A stretch of DNA of 64,000 bases from Bagarius yarrelli (taxonomy: Eukaryota; Chordata; Actinopteri; Siluriformes; Sisoridae): contig VCAZ01000055.1 in assembly GCA_005784505.1 (NCBI GenBank), forward strand, positions 2,279,996 through 2,343,995, read 5' to 3'. The stretch's first letter is position 1. Every line of letters begins with the position of its first letter. The notes under the pieces are model-generated. The model was not told the origin of the DNA. It saw nothing but the letters and a program-made list of their open reading frames with translations, and made no database searches. Made by a program: the position numbers and the translations under genes. Positions 1 to 14,100 of the stretch are shown piece by piece.

Positions 1-35
1 AGTAAATTCCTGATTCTGACTCCTTAAAACTGAAC

Positions 36-225
36 CCCATTGGGATGAACTGGAACCCAGACTAAACCCCAGACCTCCTTACCTCAACATTAGTGTCTGA
101 TCTCACTAATACTATTGGAACTGAATGATCACAAATCCACACAATCACATGATACAATTTAGTGGAAAAAATTGTGGAGATTATTATAATAGAAAGAGTA
201 GGACTGACATCTGTAACAGGATTGT
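36..225 (+). repeat. Dispersed repeat family A, copy 1
   Basis: The segment contains CTAAACCCCAGACCTCCT, then CAACATTAGTG, TCTGATCTCACTAATACTAT and GAGATTATTATA. Matching segments occur at 27880-28100 (+), inverted at 11385-11545, and as a 3' part at 35293-35395. No coding capacity; probably a decayed non-autonomous DNA element, class unknown. Confidence 0.6.
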
Positions 226-1596
226 AAAGCTCAGTAAAATAGCTATATGTGGCTACACATTAGCTATTGTAAAAATGGCTATACAATTAAAAATAAATTT
301 AATAAATATAAAATTTTTAAAAAGTTTAATTACCCCAATATACAGAGACTTTTGGAAAAACATTTTAAGCTAGGGGTTAGATCAATGATCATGTATTTTT
401 GTTATACTTTTCTTTAAAAAGTTTATCTACAGATCAGCAGACCGAGTCCACATCAGTCTTTAGTCATGAGCCACATTGCAGCCAGTAGTGTTGCCTTAAA
501 ATGCCCTTGAAATCAATTTCTAACTGAAATTAGGAGACGCTACAAAAGCAATGTTCAGTAAATGCAGTCAGAATGCAGACTTTGTAACTATCATATCCCA
601 TTATAGTAACTATAAACACTGTTTCTCTTTGACATTGTGAGGCCACGTGTGAGATGCTTTAACAGATCCGTGAAGGTGATTTTACTAAGTAGGATGCGAT
701 CCTGAATCAACATTTCAATCAACTAATCATATTCATCTGATGTCATCATTGTGTGTAGACCAAACCCATCTTGATCCATTTTTGAATCTTTTCTCTTTTT
801 GGTCCACTAACAAGATAAAAAACGTTAACTCATCTTATTGGCTAAGACTTATAATTCATCAATTCTGGAACAACTTAATGACAATAATGATCAAAAATCT
901 ATAAATCTGCAATTGGTCAGTACAGCATGTAAGGTATCACAGATGTCATTTAACTATTTCATGATTTTTTTATTCAATAAATACAGTTATAATAGTACAA
1001 TTTGCAAGGAAATGGATTGAGACGGGTGTGGTCGACACACAGTGATGCTATTAGTTATTAATTAATTTAATTTGTTGATCCAGGATCACAGATTACTTGG
1101 TAAAATCACACCCATAATAACAAATGCTACAGCGTAAAGACCGGGTGTCAACACAGTCTTAATTGCGATTGTAGACAAGCAGTTGATTCGTGTGTTAAAT
1201 TCTCTGACTGTGACAGCTTGAACAAATGGGACATTCGATGAAATGGCAGTTTTTCAGGGATTGTAAATGTTTATTAATTTTTTTTATATCCCTGTTGTTA
1301 ATGAGTGTCTGCAAGTAGCCGGTAAAGAGTATCCAAAAAGATAGAGGGCATCCTGGCGTCTCCTGCTGTCCAAAGAACTGAGAACACTATGTTTCTTCTT
1401 TACTTCTCATCCAGGAATAAAATAACATCTTGAACATGTATATTGTTCATTTCATTAAGAATTAAAACCACATGTTGGTCAATTAATTCAAGTAGAGTAT
1501 TAAATGCATAATATTAGTCAGGACTGTGATGTGGCAGCCAGTATTGTTGCTGTTCGATGCCCATAAATTCATATCCGTGTTATAGAACTCACAGAA

Positions 1597-1606
1597 TTTA
1601 TTTATT
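1597..1606 (-). terminator. Candidate poly(A) signal for TNFRSF21
   Basis: Overlapping AATAAATAAA on the minus strand about 290 bases after the stop codon. A second AATAAA lies at 1275-1270. Vertebrate 3' UTRs of this gene can be much longer, so which site is used cannot be told from sequence. Confidence 0.3.
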
Positions 1607-1895
1607 TTTTTTCTTATGAATTAAAACATTTTGGAAAAATGCTACTCTCTGACTAAGCTCACAGTTCCCTTTACTAAAGTGTGAAATGTTAGCTTAATGT
1701 GCATGTGACTTTGTTGAGATTATAATCACACAAAAAGACAAACGAAAAGCTCATCAGTGTAAAGAGGACAATGCGGGTAACTAGTGCTCTTTCAATTTGC
1801 CCTGGTGTGTCTTTCCCAGATGTTTCCTTCTCTTTTGCTTTCTGTTTTGTTTACTCTGACATTAAAAACTTTGTGTAGCACTGAATAAAACAGGT

Positions 1896-2125
1896 CTACA
1901 GTAGATCAGGGAGGTGACTATAGACAGAGTCCAGAAGAGTTTGGCTAGCTTCCTGGCTCTTGACTCCGGCGATCTCAAACAGGCGATCCAGTTTGTCCTC
2001 GGCCATAGGAATCTCCTCAATTGTGTGCAGCTCTTCAGGGTTCAGGATGTGCAGCATATCGTCAAAAATAGGCTGCAGGTCGCAGGGGTCAAGCCGTACC
2101 TGCCTCAAAACTGTGTCCTTCTTTT
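1896..2125 (-). CDS. tnfrsf21: TNFRSF21 exon 6: conserved C-terminal tail and stop
   Basis: Encodes residues 525-600 and a TAG stop at 1898-1896. The acceptor is ATGTTCCAACAG|AAAAGAAG. The tail reads RQVRLDPCDLQPIFDDML, then EELHTIEEIP, KLDRLFEIAGVKSQEASQ and HLPDLL; it is one of the best conserved parts of the receptor and specific to TNFRSF21. The open frame appears to start with M at 2108, but that codon is TTG (Leu) inside the exon, not a start. Confidence 0.96.
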
Positions 2126-5100
2126 CTGTTGGAACATATAATAAACAGTTGAAGTGACTGTGGTAATAATAAGTGTAGTATTATTATTATTAAATAAATA
2201 TTAACATTATTATACTTATTCTGTAGAACTGGGTTTAATAAAGCAGATTATTGTGCTAGGGTTTTATAGAAAAGTTTTAATATGATTTAAACAGAACAAA
2301 TCCCTAATTAGTTTTATTAAATTTGTCTAATTATTTATACATACTGTATGTATAAACAGTGGTGTTTAAAATAATGTAATAAAGAACAGCATGTAAAAGC
2401 ACAAAGTGTCCACAAGGAGGAGGCAGAATCAACAGGAGTTCACTTTTAGTTTAATTGTACATTGCACACGCCTGTTTCCATCTTTTTTAGGGGACACGTG
2501 GGTCAGCAATGTTTATGTTTTGCTCTTTACGCTACTGAGTAAAACAAGATAATTTCAATTAAACATTCGATCACTAGGTATGCTTACATATACAATTCAT
2601 TTTATCACCACATCATTTGTGGATTTTTCTAGATTTATATGCATTTAAAAGAGGGAAATGTGAGTCAAATTTATTTATTTATTAAGAAAATATTATAAGT
2701 GCTAATTCTGCATAGAGTCAGAGGCCGCATTTACACCATGTGACAATGTGGTGCAGAGGGGATTTGACCCAGATGGTGTTAGCAGGAAAAAAATCACATG
2801 AATTTAGATATTTTCATGTCAGTTCCAGGTTTTTTATGTGGTAATTAATGGGATATTAATCAGATATGTGCATTAATGCCTTCTATGTAAACAGACAGAT
2901 CAGTCGAACATCATTGAATAACCAACTGTTGCCCATGACGTCAACTCAGGTTGACACCAACAGCGACAAATATAACTTAACATAACTGTGTATTTTGATA
3001 TGTATTAATTTGTTTACTTACTACATTGATTATCTCAGTTTTTACTTCCTTTTCTGGCCAGTATGTCTACATTGGGTTGTTTTGCCGTGTATAGTGTAAA
3101 TGCAGACTTCAGGTACGGGTCAGTTTTAAAAGATGATGTAAGTGGATCAAAAAAAATTGGATATAGTCACACAATCAAAATTGGGAATTAAGATCTGCAG
3201 TGTAAATTCAGCCAGATGGTCAGGATAGCATCTGTAATCACATGTCTAGACTTCAGAAAGTCAAAAAGCAAGAAAGATAATTTACAATTTCAGACGTGAA
3301 GCAAAGTACAGAAACCCAAATTGATGCAAATGAAAAAGTCTTAATAATTATGTGTAATTAAAATTTTTTAAATGTGACCATCTTACCAAAAAAGGCAAAA
3401 AAAACACCTTTTTCTTAAGTTCTGCAAGGGAAAAACAAATCCTACAACATTTTATTACCTCTTTCCAGACACTGACACTGGATCCACCGAGAGCCCTGAC
3501 ACACTCAAATGTGACTTTCTCAGATATGACCTAATAAAACTCTTCTTCAGTCATCTTTAAATGATGTCATATACCTGTACATACCTTTGGTGATGAAAGA
3601 TCCGGTGCGGCTGAGGGCAGAGTCTTTGCTGGAGGTGGAATCACAGCGCAGCAGAGGCTCAGACTCATCAATGAAGAAGCCTTTAGTACGGTTGAGTGGA
3701 GAGTGTTCCAGTCCTGGTGCATCTGGTGGTTTATGATTGGGGTTGGTGTCTTGACTTACATTCACAGAGATCATCAGCTTGTTCAGATCAAACTGCAGTG
3801 TCACAGAGAGACAGCATAAGGCTTAATAATGTATGATAATCATACAAAGTCTAAATCTCAAAGACCATTTAACGTGTATGCACAAGCCTTGCAGGTTTTC
3901 CCAGGCTAATTACATACAGTAAAAAAAAATAAGGAACATAACAATAACAAATAAATATCAGATTTTGGTTATATGTATGCATTACTTTGATCCTGTTTGG
4001 ATTGTTTCGAAAATCCAATTAAAACTAATCATCTGGTTACAACAATAATTCCACATTTATATTTGTAGCATTTGACAGACACCCTTATCCACAGCAACTT
4101 ACATTTATCTCTTTTATACAACTGAGCAATTGGGGGTTAAGGGCCTTGCTCAGGGGCCCAAAAGTGGCAACTTGGTGTAACAGTGTAACATTTTAATTTG
4201 GTGTAACAGTGTAACACCGTAATCACTGCTCTCCCACATCCCAAAATATTTATTTCCACGTAAATCTTTAGATGTGGGTCATAACATCTTATATTCACTT
4301 TGTTACATTTACTCAAGTAGATTTTTGGAAAAGTACTTAAACTCCTGTACCTTCTTTATCTCTTCACCCTGTAATTTCACTGTTTCACTTCCGTCCCTTT
4401 CATTTAAACACGTACTCTGTCGTGCTACGACTGACTTTCATTCCTCAACTCTTCAGAACATACCTCCACCTCTCCAGGTTTTCCTACACCTGCTCCCTGC
4501 TCTCACTGCAGATCACAATGTCATTTGCAAACATCATCGTCCAAGGAGATTTCTGTCTGACCTACTGCACACCTCATCACTCTCCTGCTCCGCTCTTGCA
4601 GCATCACTGACATACTTCTCTGCTATTCCTGAATTCCTCATACATGCTCTTCTCTTGGTACCCCCTTTCTCCAGGTTTACAAAAACACAATGCAGCGCCC
4701 TATGACCATCTCTGTATTTCTCCATCAGCATTCTCAGGGCAAAGATTGCATCTGTATTGCTCTTTCTGGGCATAAAGCCATACTGCTGCTCACAAATACC
4801 TACTACCCTCTTTAACCTAGCTTCCGATACTCATTCCCATACCTTCATTGTGTGACTTATTAACTTTATGCCTCTGTAGTTGTTGCAACTCTGCATATCA
4901 GCCCTGTTCTTAAAGATAGGCGCCATTACACTCCTCCTCCATTCCTCAGGCATCTTTTCACTCACTAAAATCCTGCTAAACAATTCAGTAAGAAATTCCA
5001 CTGCTGCCTCTCCTAGACATTTCCACACACTGGTATTTCGACAGGTCCAACCACCTTTTCCTTTTTTATCCTCTTCAAAGCCATCCTAACTTCGTATGTA

Positions 5101-8100
5101 CACATCTTTTGAACTTTCTGCTCCACAATGTTTACCTCTTCTATTCCTTCCATCTTCTCTGTACCCTCTCCTCACTTGTGAGCACCTTTCCATCTCTGTC
5201 CTTCATAACCTGTTGCACATACTTCCGATCTCGATCCCTCTGCCTTGCTAACCTGTACAAGTCCTTCTCTCCTTCTCTAGTTTCTAACCTAGTGTACAGC
5301 TCATCATATGCTTTCTGCTTGGCCTTAGCCACTTCCCTCTTCACTGTGCTGCAAATCCTTGTATTCCTGTCTACTTTCCTCAGTCTTTTCCATGTCCCAC
5401 TTCTTCTTGGCTAACCTCTTCTGTATACTATCCTGAACTTCCTTATTCCACCACTAAGTCTTTTTTCCTTCTTCCATATGACACACCTAGCACCTTTCTT
5501 CCTGTCTTCCTAATTACTTCTGCTGTAGTTTGCCAATTATCTAAAAACACTAGCTGACTGCCCAGAGCCTGTTTCAACTCCTGTCTGAATTCTTCACAGC
5601 ATTCTTCCTTCTACAGATTCCACCACTTGTTTTTTTTCTCTACCTTTAATCTCTTCTTCTTCCAGACCAATATCTTTATTCTACACACCACCATTGTATG
5701 CTGTCTGGCTACACTTTCTCCCACCACAACTTTACAGTCACTAATCTCTTTCAGACCCCTTTGTCTACATAAGATGTAATCTACTTGTGTGCTTCTTCCT
5801 CCGGTCTTATAAGTCACTCTATGCACCTCTCTCTTATGGAAAAAAAGGATTTACCACAGCCATCTCCAACCTCTTAGCAAAGTCTACTATCATCTGTCCT
5901 TCACTGTTCCTTTCCCTGATTCTCAACCTGCCTAAAACATCCTCATCACCTCTGTTCCCCTCACAAACATGTCCATTAAAGTCTGCGTCTATCACTACTC
6001 TCTCTCCTCTGAGAATACTCACCATTACCTCATCTAACTCACGCCAGAACCTCTCTTTCTTCTCTAACTCACAACCTACTTGTGGGGCATAACCAATACA
6101 ACCCTATTTCTAACTTTAGACTTATCACCCTGTCTGACACTCTTTTCACCCCCAGAACATTCTTTACAAACTCCTCTTTCAGGATCATCCCTACCCTATT
6201 TAGTTTCGTATCCACACCATGATAAAACAACTTGAATCCCAATTCAATACTATGACCCTTGCTACCCTTCCACCTGGTCTCCTGTACACACAATATATCT
6301 ACCTTCCTTTTCTCCATCATATCAACCAGCTCTCTATATTTTCCTGTCATTGTCCCAACATTCAGCGTCTAAAATAACGACTGAATAGGGAGAAGAAGTA
6401 GGAATTATCAGTAGAGACAGGAACACACATCAATCAATTTATACACTCCAACAGTTCCATAATGTGACTTCTTCAATGTGAATAAAACAAGTGATGATAT
6501 TAGTGTACAGGAATTCCAGTCTAGTCTTACTGTAAGTTACTATAAAATCACACAATCACTTCTTTTAACTCTTTTCGGCTTTAGGTTTTCCCCTACATTT
6601 AATCAGATCGGGAGTAACCAGTTGTACTGTTACTTATGTCTAATAGTGTTTTTTCTGCCCCCAGGGGACATTTTAGGAACTGCATTTGTTAATGTAGTGC
6701 AGTTATTTTGTTTCTCTTACAGTCTATTGGTTATTGATTTAAATGTTTAAACCATAGAAATATGCTAAATATTGACTTAAATTAGTGTTTAAAAAGTGTT
6801 TATTACTATTTTACGGTTATTGCAACACCTTTGTTGTAAGCCTACTTGATTTACATTTGTGTAAGTTTCATGATGTAGCATACTAACATGCTAATTTCTT
6901 ATTTGAATATAATTTCTGAGAATGTATATAAATTGATAAAATATTAAAAATGAACTATGTACAAAATCAAACTGTAATGTAAAGCAGGAAATGTGAATGT
7001 AAATGTGAACATAATGTTCATACATTTCCTCCCGTATTGTTGTAGTTTTACAAGAAAGGACTGAAAAGAACATTCTTGTAACAAAGTTACAAGAGTTATG
7101 AAGAAAAGATCTTTTTTTAAGATACGCAATTGGTCAGGACAGAATAATAGTAACTCATCACTTGACTAGTCTTATTATTCCATACTTTATTATTCTTACT
7201 TAATTTCTACTCCTATTCACTTTAAACATACTTTAACTTGAGTAATTATTTTTTATAATTATTTGTACTTCTACTTACTGGCTACTCTACCCAACTTACA
7301 AACATCTCACAACTTCTTGTTCTTGTTTTATGACATTAATGAGATACACTAAGATGTACAAATAGTCCAATAACCACCATTAAGTTTCCTAGAAATCGCA
7401 AATCATCAGAGGAACAAAGCTTCTTCCTAGTTATTTAAATACACAACTTGTAAACTGCTGTAAATCAAAATGTAAAATCTTATCTTGGTCTTCCTGGTGT
7501 TATTCTGGTTAGTGTTGTGGTGGATTTACTTTTTCATCTGCACTTTCTCTTTCCTTTTTTAGGTACCTTTTATTGCACTGTTTTTCTGACAAATATTTCT
7601 GTGTTTTTGTAAGCAAAGCTTTAAGCAGTAAAAATTGACCAGTTGAAGGTCATGCTCTAGGGTCCAGCAGTGGCATCTTAGGGCCCTGCCATTTGAACTC
7701 ACGGCCTTTCGAACAGCAGCCCAACATATGAATTACTGAGTTACGACAACCAAGTAAATCAGTGTGGAAATGAAATAAACTCCAGCCGTAGTGATGATAA
7801 CATTACTGATTCCACTGACGTGGTCCTGTTTCTATCCCGGCCCTGTGCGTCACAACAGACTTACACACTACAAGCAAATAAAAGACATTCTGTCCACACT
7901 CACAGAGTTGGAATTCTCTGCCCACGGTTCACATGGACTGAGACGTTTATAATGAAAGATTTGCGCAGTCCTGGAAACTTGACTCCTGCTGATACGTTTC
8001 GGAAAATCAGCAGTGCAGTTTGAAGAACAGAAACTATTATTCTATATAAATATCAGTGACTCGCAAACTGATTTCTTTTGAATATTACAGTACTTATACT

Positions 8101-11100
8101 GAGGATAGTTTATCAAGTTCAGCAAATTGCTAACAACTCATGAACAAGCATGAGAAAGATTTATACAGTCCATAAAATGCATTAACGTGTAGCAATATTG
8201 CTAAATACATTGCAATGCTAATAATGTCTCGTGCACAAAGCAAGGCGCTTCCTCACATGTAGTTTACACGAACATTATAACTAATCCTATGCTACATTAA
8301 ACTGACAGATATGTTAATCATAATATAGCTAAATTACAGCAAATGCAGGACAAAGACTAAAACACAGGGGTATAAATACACAACCTAATGGGGGATATGA
8401 TCAATTAAAGAAGAAGAAAACATTGAAACACAATAAAGGAACAATCAACAAAAAACAGGACAGGGAGACTTACATGACAGGGCAACGACCTGGCTTACAT
8501 TATTAAATATTTGACGTGTTGGATTGAAAATTTATCATTGAATATTTGATGCGAAATTAAAAATGACCTGTATTGAATTCGGAAGCTACTCTTATTTATA
8601 AGTTCCTCAAAATCTCCTGATGACAGTTTTATTTAAATGTAGATGACTGTTGACAGGGCACGATCTATAATCACACACACTCTACTGTCACTCAGCTTGG
8701 GAAAGGATCCTACCTAAGTATGGACCCTTTCAAGGGTTCTTCCTAATATCATCTTTAAGAATTTTTCTTGCCATTTACAGCAGTGGCCAAAATGATTAGA
8801 ACACTAGTATTTATACCAGATAAAAATGGTTTAAAGTTTATAGTTATTTTTCTCTTTATTTTTTTGTGTGTCAGTTTACATTTCCAAACATTCATTTTGC
8901 TAGAAATTGTAATAATCCAATAAGATTTTTGTTTAACAACAGTCAGTTTAAAATGTCATGAAGAAAAAACTGAAATAGACTAAATCACAAAGAACAGTAA
9001 CGTCTCCAAAATCAATCTGCTACATTTACTCTGTATACATTTTTTTATAATGTCCAACCATTTATCCATCCATCCACCCATCCATCCATCCATCCATCTA
9101 TCTATCTATCTGCTGTGTGCATCAGTCTTGCTCATTATAGAGTTATTTATGATCATTATGAGAGAATTATGAAATTAAAGAAAAACTAAAAGACATTGTA
9201 CACATTTAAAAAAAGCGATTTCTCACTTCCTTAATTTTACTCTAGTGTAAGACATTTTTATCTCTAGTGTATAAAATTGTATGATTTGAATCTAAACTTG
9301 TCCGATACGCTCTCTCACCTGTCAGTCACAGTGGCTCAGGCCAATTGTGTGCGTTTGTGTGATCAAGTAAAAAAAAAAATTTTTTAATATTTTTTATATT
9401 TCTTTTAATTGTACTCCACTACTTTTCTGAAATAAAATGCAGCAATACATTTCTCTATAAAATTCAACTCTAAAAGAAGAAGTGATGTGTGGGTTATGAA
9501 CGATTTGTTCATTTTGACAACGAGTTGTATTGCCTGCGCATACGTAACTTGCTATATTCTGTACGGGATTTACTATTCAGCAGAAACAGAAAAGATTGAT
9601 TAACTCATCTAGAAATGATTAAATCATCTTTGGTTTTTAGGACCGAGTCGTTGATTCGTTCATCACGTGACCACTTCTGGGTTCTGTATTGTACAGTCAA
9701 TAAAGCTATGTGATGTTTACATGTCTGCTTTTCATTAAACAGACATTTTTAAAAGAGAGCTTTTTACAAGTCATTTAAAAATTGTTTAATTGTGACTAAT
9801 ATATGTTTATTTGAGAAGCATGGAGTCTCTCCATATTCAAATTAGACAGTTTGTTTTTCAAATGAATTATAATAATAACAATATCTGCCAATAATAAAAA
9901 TTAAAAAATGAAAACTGAACACAGTCTTGCTGAGAGGTGAATAGAACAAAAACATTTTTTCCCTTCTATTTTGCATTTTATTGTACTTTTACATTTAGTA
10001 CTTAAGTAAATTTCATATAAAAATCATTTAATATGCACAATAAATAAATATCACATACTTTAAACCTTTTACTTGGGTAATATTCTAAGTGGTGCCTTTA
10101 ACTTCCACCAAAGTCATTTACCAGTAAAATAACTTCTTAATTGCGACTACTTCACCTTTATACACCTCTATAGCGGTCATATGATATATAAAAATCAGGT
10201 GTAAAAGTGCAACAATATTTATACATTATTTATGCAGTCGTTCTGTATTCAGATGATAAACAGCAGCCAAATGAACCGCAACCATAAAGCTGATTGTTCT
10301 CTTTTTTTAACTAACAGGCTCCAATAAATGCATAAATAAATGATATTTTTATCTAATCACGATTTATTAAATGGTGCTGAAAGGTGGATATATGAAACCA
10401 AAGACTTTACAATGAAGACTTAGAAAAGATTAATTAAAAAAATTCTCATCCTTCCAGCTGACCTTGAGACAAGGGCAAAGTGTAGAGTAGGTTTATATAA
10501 TATACTTTGACTTGAGCTTTAAAATGAAAGCTGATGATTAATTCTTTATTCCAGTAACAGAACTCAAATTGGTGTGGTGGAAACAGAGCAGGACACAGGA
10601 TGTTGGGCACATTTTTTTGAAGCAGCAGAGGCTGTAATTCTAATTACCTAGCTACCATTGTGCATGTTTTTTGTACTGAAGAAAAAGACTTTAAATATTA
10701 GAAATGCTCTTTTTTGTTCATCATAACTGTTGTGGTTTAAACAAATATGTCACAATGATGTTATTGTAGAAATCGGGCTATAACTCAGTAAACACACAAT
10801 GTGCCCACGGTTAGCATGCAGCCGTTAGAACGACATAGGACCTTTAGCAGTTTAAAGTTCTGTGCTGCTTACCTGAGGATTGTCTTCCATGACTCCACGG
10901 ATCTTCTCCACCACATCAATGCGGCGGTGATGATGGAGGGCGTTGATAAGTTTAGCTAGATTGGCATCGTTGTCACAGATCGTCCAGTGCTGTAGCGCAG
11001 CGTAGGCCCGCTCGTGGTCAGCGGAGTAACCTTTAGAGAAGGCAGCCACTTCGCGCTCGTTAGCATTAGCCAGGAAGGTGTACATATCGATCCACTGACT

Positions 11101-14100
11101 GGCAATCTGAGCTGCCACCAGTTTCAGGATATCAACACCTGTAAATGATGAGAAAGAAGAACGACAGTAAAAGTTGTTTATTCATGCTTAATTAATGTGA
11201 CCCTATTGATTCAACCAGCTGCAAATTCTCAGCAAAAATTGATGATCTTCCAAACTACATTTTTGATTAGACTGTAAGAAAGCTGTTAACTTTACCAAAT
11301 GTTTTAATGCTAAATAATGTAATGCATTTTTACTTTAGCAGCCACGTATAGCTAATTTATACTGATCTTACTGATCTTCACAATCCTGTTACAGATGTTA
11401 GTCTCACTCTTCCTCCGATAATAATCTGTACACTTCTTTTCAGTAGATTGGGTCATGTGACCCAATGTGTGTGTATTTCTGTTGATGCAGTTCCAAAAGT
11501 ATTAGTGAGATCAGACACTAATGTTGAGGTGTCATTGTAACAGAACTGCAGCATCATCACCATCACACAGGCTTGGCTTGTGTTTCTTTTACCACATGAT
11601 CTGTTGTTTTAAAATTTCAGGTCAAGTCACACTGCACTTTCTGTGACAAACGTTGACCAAGAAAAAGCGAAGGAGATGAATGAAATAATTCAAAATTCTT
11701 TACTCTAACCAAAGGATTCTAACGCTTTTTCTTCCAGAACTCCCAGATTATTTTACACATGCCGCCTGACTTAAGATGGCTAATAAAGTTTATGGTCAGC
11801 TCGTATAAAAAGGGCTTAGCCAACTATATACCTGAGCAGTGGGCTTTTATAGACAACACCTATCGAGGATGTGGTAATGTCAGACACACAAAGGTGGCTG
11901 ATTTGCTTTGATCTGAGCTTTGATACACTGTTTAAGGCACCGCCAGCGCTTTAGCCAAACTATTCATTAGTTCTACAATCACTCTTTTCAATTTATAGCT
12001 TTCCCATCAAGCTCTTTATTGCCAACATTTAACTACTCTAGTAAATATACACGAATGCCTTGAGGCTCACCGATTACACACGCTGGATGAATGCGTGGGG
12101 TGTACTGGGGCATCAAACCGCAAACTTGGCATCTTTAACCACATGCTCAGAGGAAATGACCCTGTAGGAGTGCACCCTAAATAGTTTGCTTGTTTTAGGA
12201 AGTAAATTGCTTTGGATTTTTAGGATGATAAAAAATTTAAAGCTGGAGGGAAAGAAAAACATCCCAGTAAAAAAAAGAGCTTCGCAATGTTTTTTGTTAA
12301 AGTGTTCTTAAAAAAAAAAAACTTCAAATGGAACTTTAGGGGTTAGATGTTAGAGTCTTATTTTGTTTTATTTAATTTTATTTTACCTTTTATAAGCCAG
12401 TTAGTTTCAGTTCAAAAAGCTGATCAGTCAGGTGATGTTCCAAGAGTGTTTTACTATAACCGTACCAAGCCGTTTCACTGTATGCGTGTGTGACCGTGCT
12501 TATCTGTTTCTAACTAGTCAGTGGAATTTTTTTTATAGTAAAACAGATGAGTTAGCGTAACCAGCAACCAAATAAAAGAGTTGACTATAAATAGAAAAGC
12601 TTATCAGATAAAGGAAATGTATGTCAGAGTAAAACAGCTAATCAGCACTGTTGGGCCCCTGAGCAAGGCCCTTAACACCCAATTTCTCAGTTGTATAAAG
12701 GAGATAAATGTAAGTTGCTCTGAATAAGACCATCTGCCAAATGCTGTAAATGCAAATGTAGTTGACAATTTGGAAAATTGTGTTAATAGGCATTTAATCA
12801 GAAATAAGTGATGGAAATTTTGATTTTAAAAATCCTTTAATTCGCAAAAATGTTTTTACATTTGCTTGACATGGTGTTTGACTGGTATGAAAAGGGTTAA
12901 TGACAATAAAGGGAACACATTTGATGAATAAATTCTGACATAGCAAATATTAATCCCACATGACTAATCAATAATTCTTCACAACAACATGGCTGCTAGC
13001 AGCAACAGGTGTGTCTGGACAGATGAGGAAAACTGGACTGCTACAGGACATTCATTCTTTGCCTGGTAATTACTAATTAAAGATCTTTTTTCCGTTATGA
13101 TTGCTTTATTGATTACTCCAAATAAATTCTGACATTCATTTGAAGTAACCCACAGGACTATTCGGCTTTTTCCACTCTATGCTTATTAGGGCCCAAGCCA
13201 TGTAATGGACCTATTGTTTTTCTAAGGATTATTATTATATATTTCTCAAGGTTTGGGGCCATTAACATGCTTGCAAACTCTTGAAATTTTCAGACATGTT
13301 GGAATCTGCAACCATAAAGGCTGGGCAAAGTTTCACATGGGAAGGGTCCTGTTACTTTACACTGTTCAGAATAATGTCAAGGCATGACATAAAGGGATTC
13401 TTGATGTTGTAGATACTGTTGCCAGACATGATTTTAACTTCATGTCATGTCATGAATCTTGACAGCATATATGATACGGCACCAGTAAAAACTCATAAAT
13501 GGTGTGCAGACATCAAACTATGTAAAATATTTTAGATTTGTTTTTGTCCCTTTTTTGTGAACTAATAATAACAGATTATTTATCTCTTTTTGAATATTAA
13601 TTTCTTTTTTATTGAACTATAAAATCAATGTTAGACTTTTGGATTAGACATCAGATTTTTTTTGCTACTTTGACTGTTATACACTAGCAACCAACAAAAG
13701 TCAAATGGAAAACAAAAACCAGGAAAAAGACCCACATTAACGTACACTAAACTCTTTCAAAACGAGGCATGTGACCAAGAATCACCTTCACACACGTGAT
13801 CCAAAGTAATTATCATACAGCCGCATAAAGGTGATTTTAATGAAATTCTCTCCACATCTCCTGCTTTCATCTCACACATAAAGCCATGTTTCATAAGAAA
13901 ACTTTACAACTGTCTACATTGTGAATTGAAAACAGAAGAATTAACCATTCCAGGTTCAGATAAGTTAAAGTGGGTCACATACTTATGCACCCAGGCTATT
14001 GTATTTTCTTCTCGCAATTGGATGTTAATGGCCTTGCTTAGGGGCCCAGTGACAGTGGCAACCTGGCTACCACTAAGCTACCACTTCTCTACTTAGATTT

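Larger units (their letters stand above)
1..1895. other. TNFRSF21 3' UTR and downstream flank
   Basis: AT-rich DNA after the TNFRSF21 stop, with no coding potential I can support. It holds the probable 3' UTR (length unknown) and a dispersed repeat at about 36-225. Two imperfectly similar segments at about 455-545 and 1525-1600 (both reading gcagccagta then ttgttgc or gttgcc) may be remnants of one repeat. Confidence 0.5.
3793..10872 (-). other. tnfrsf21: TNFRSF21 intron 4
   Basis: Phase-0 intron of 7080 bases. It contains SINE fragments (4053-4240, 7635-7740), a 2-kb RTE LINE fragment (4335-6370), a Tc1-like terminal fragment (8778-9050) and a CATC/CTAT microsatellite (9058-9112). The rest (6371-7634, 7741-8777, 9113-10872) is AT-rich and featureless to me. 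Confidence 0.8.

Noticed and set aside
4274..6092. Several plus-strand open frames of 100-143 codons
   Set aside because: They are antisense to the RTE LINE, whose real reading direction is minus.
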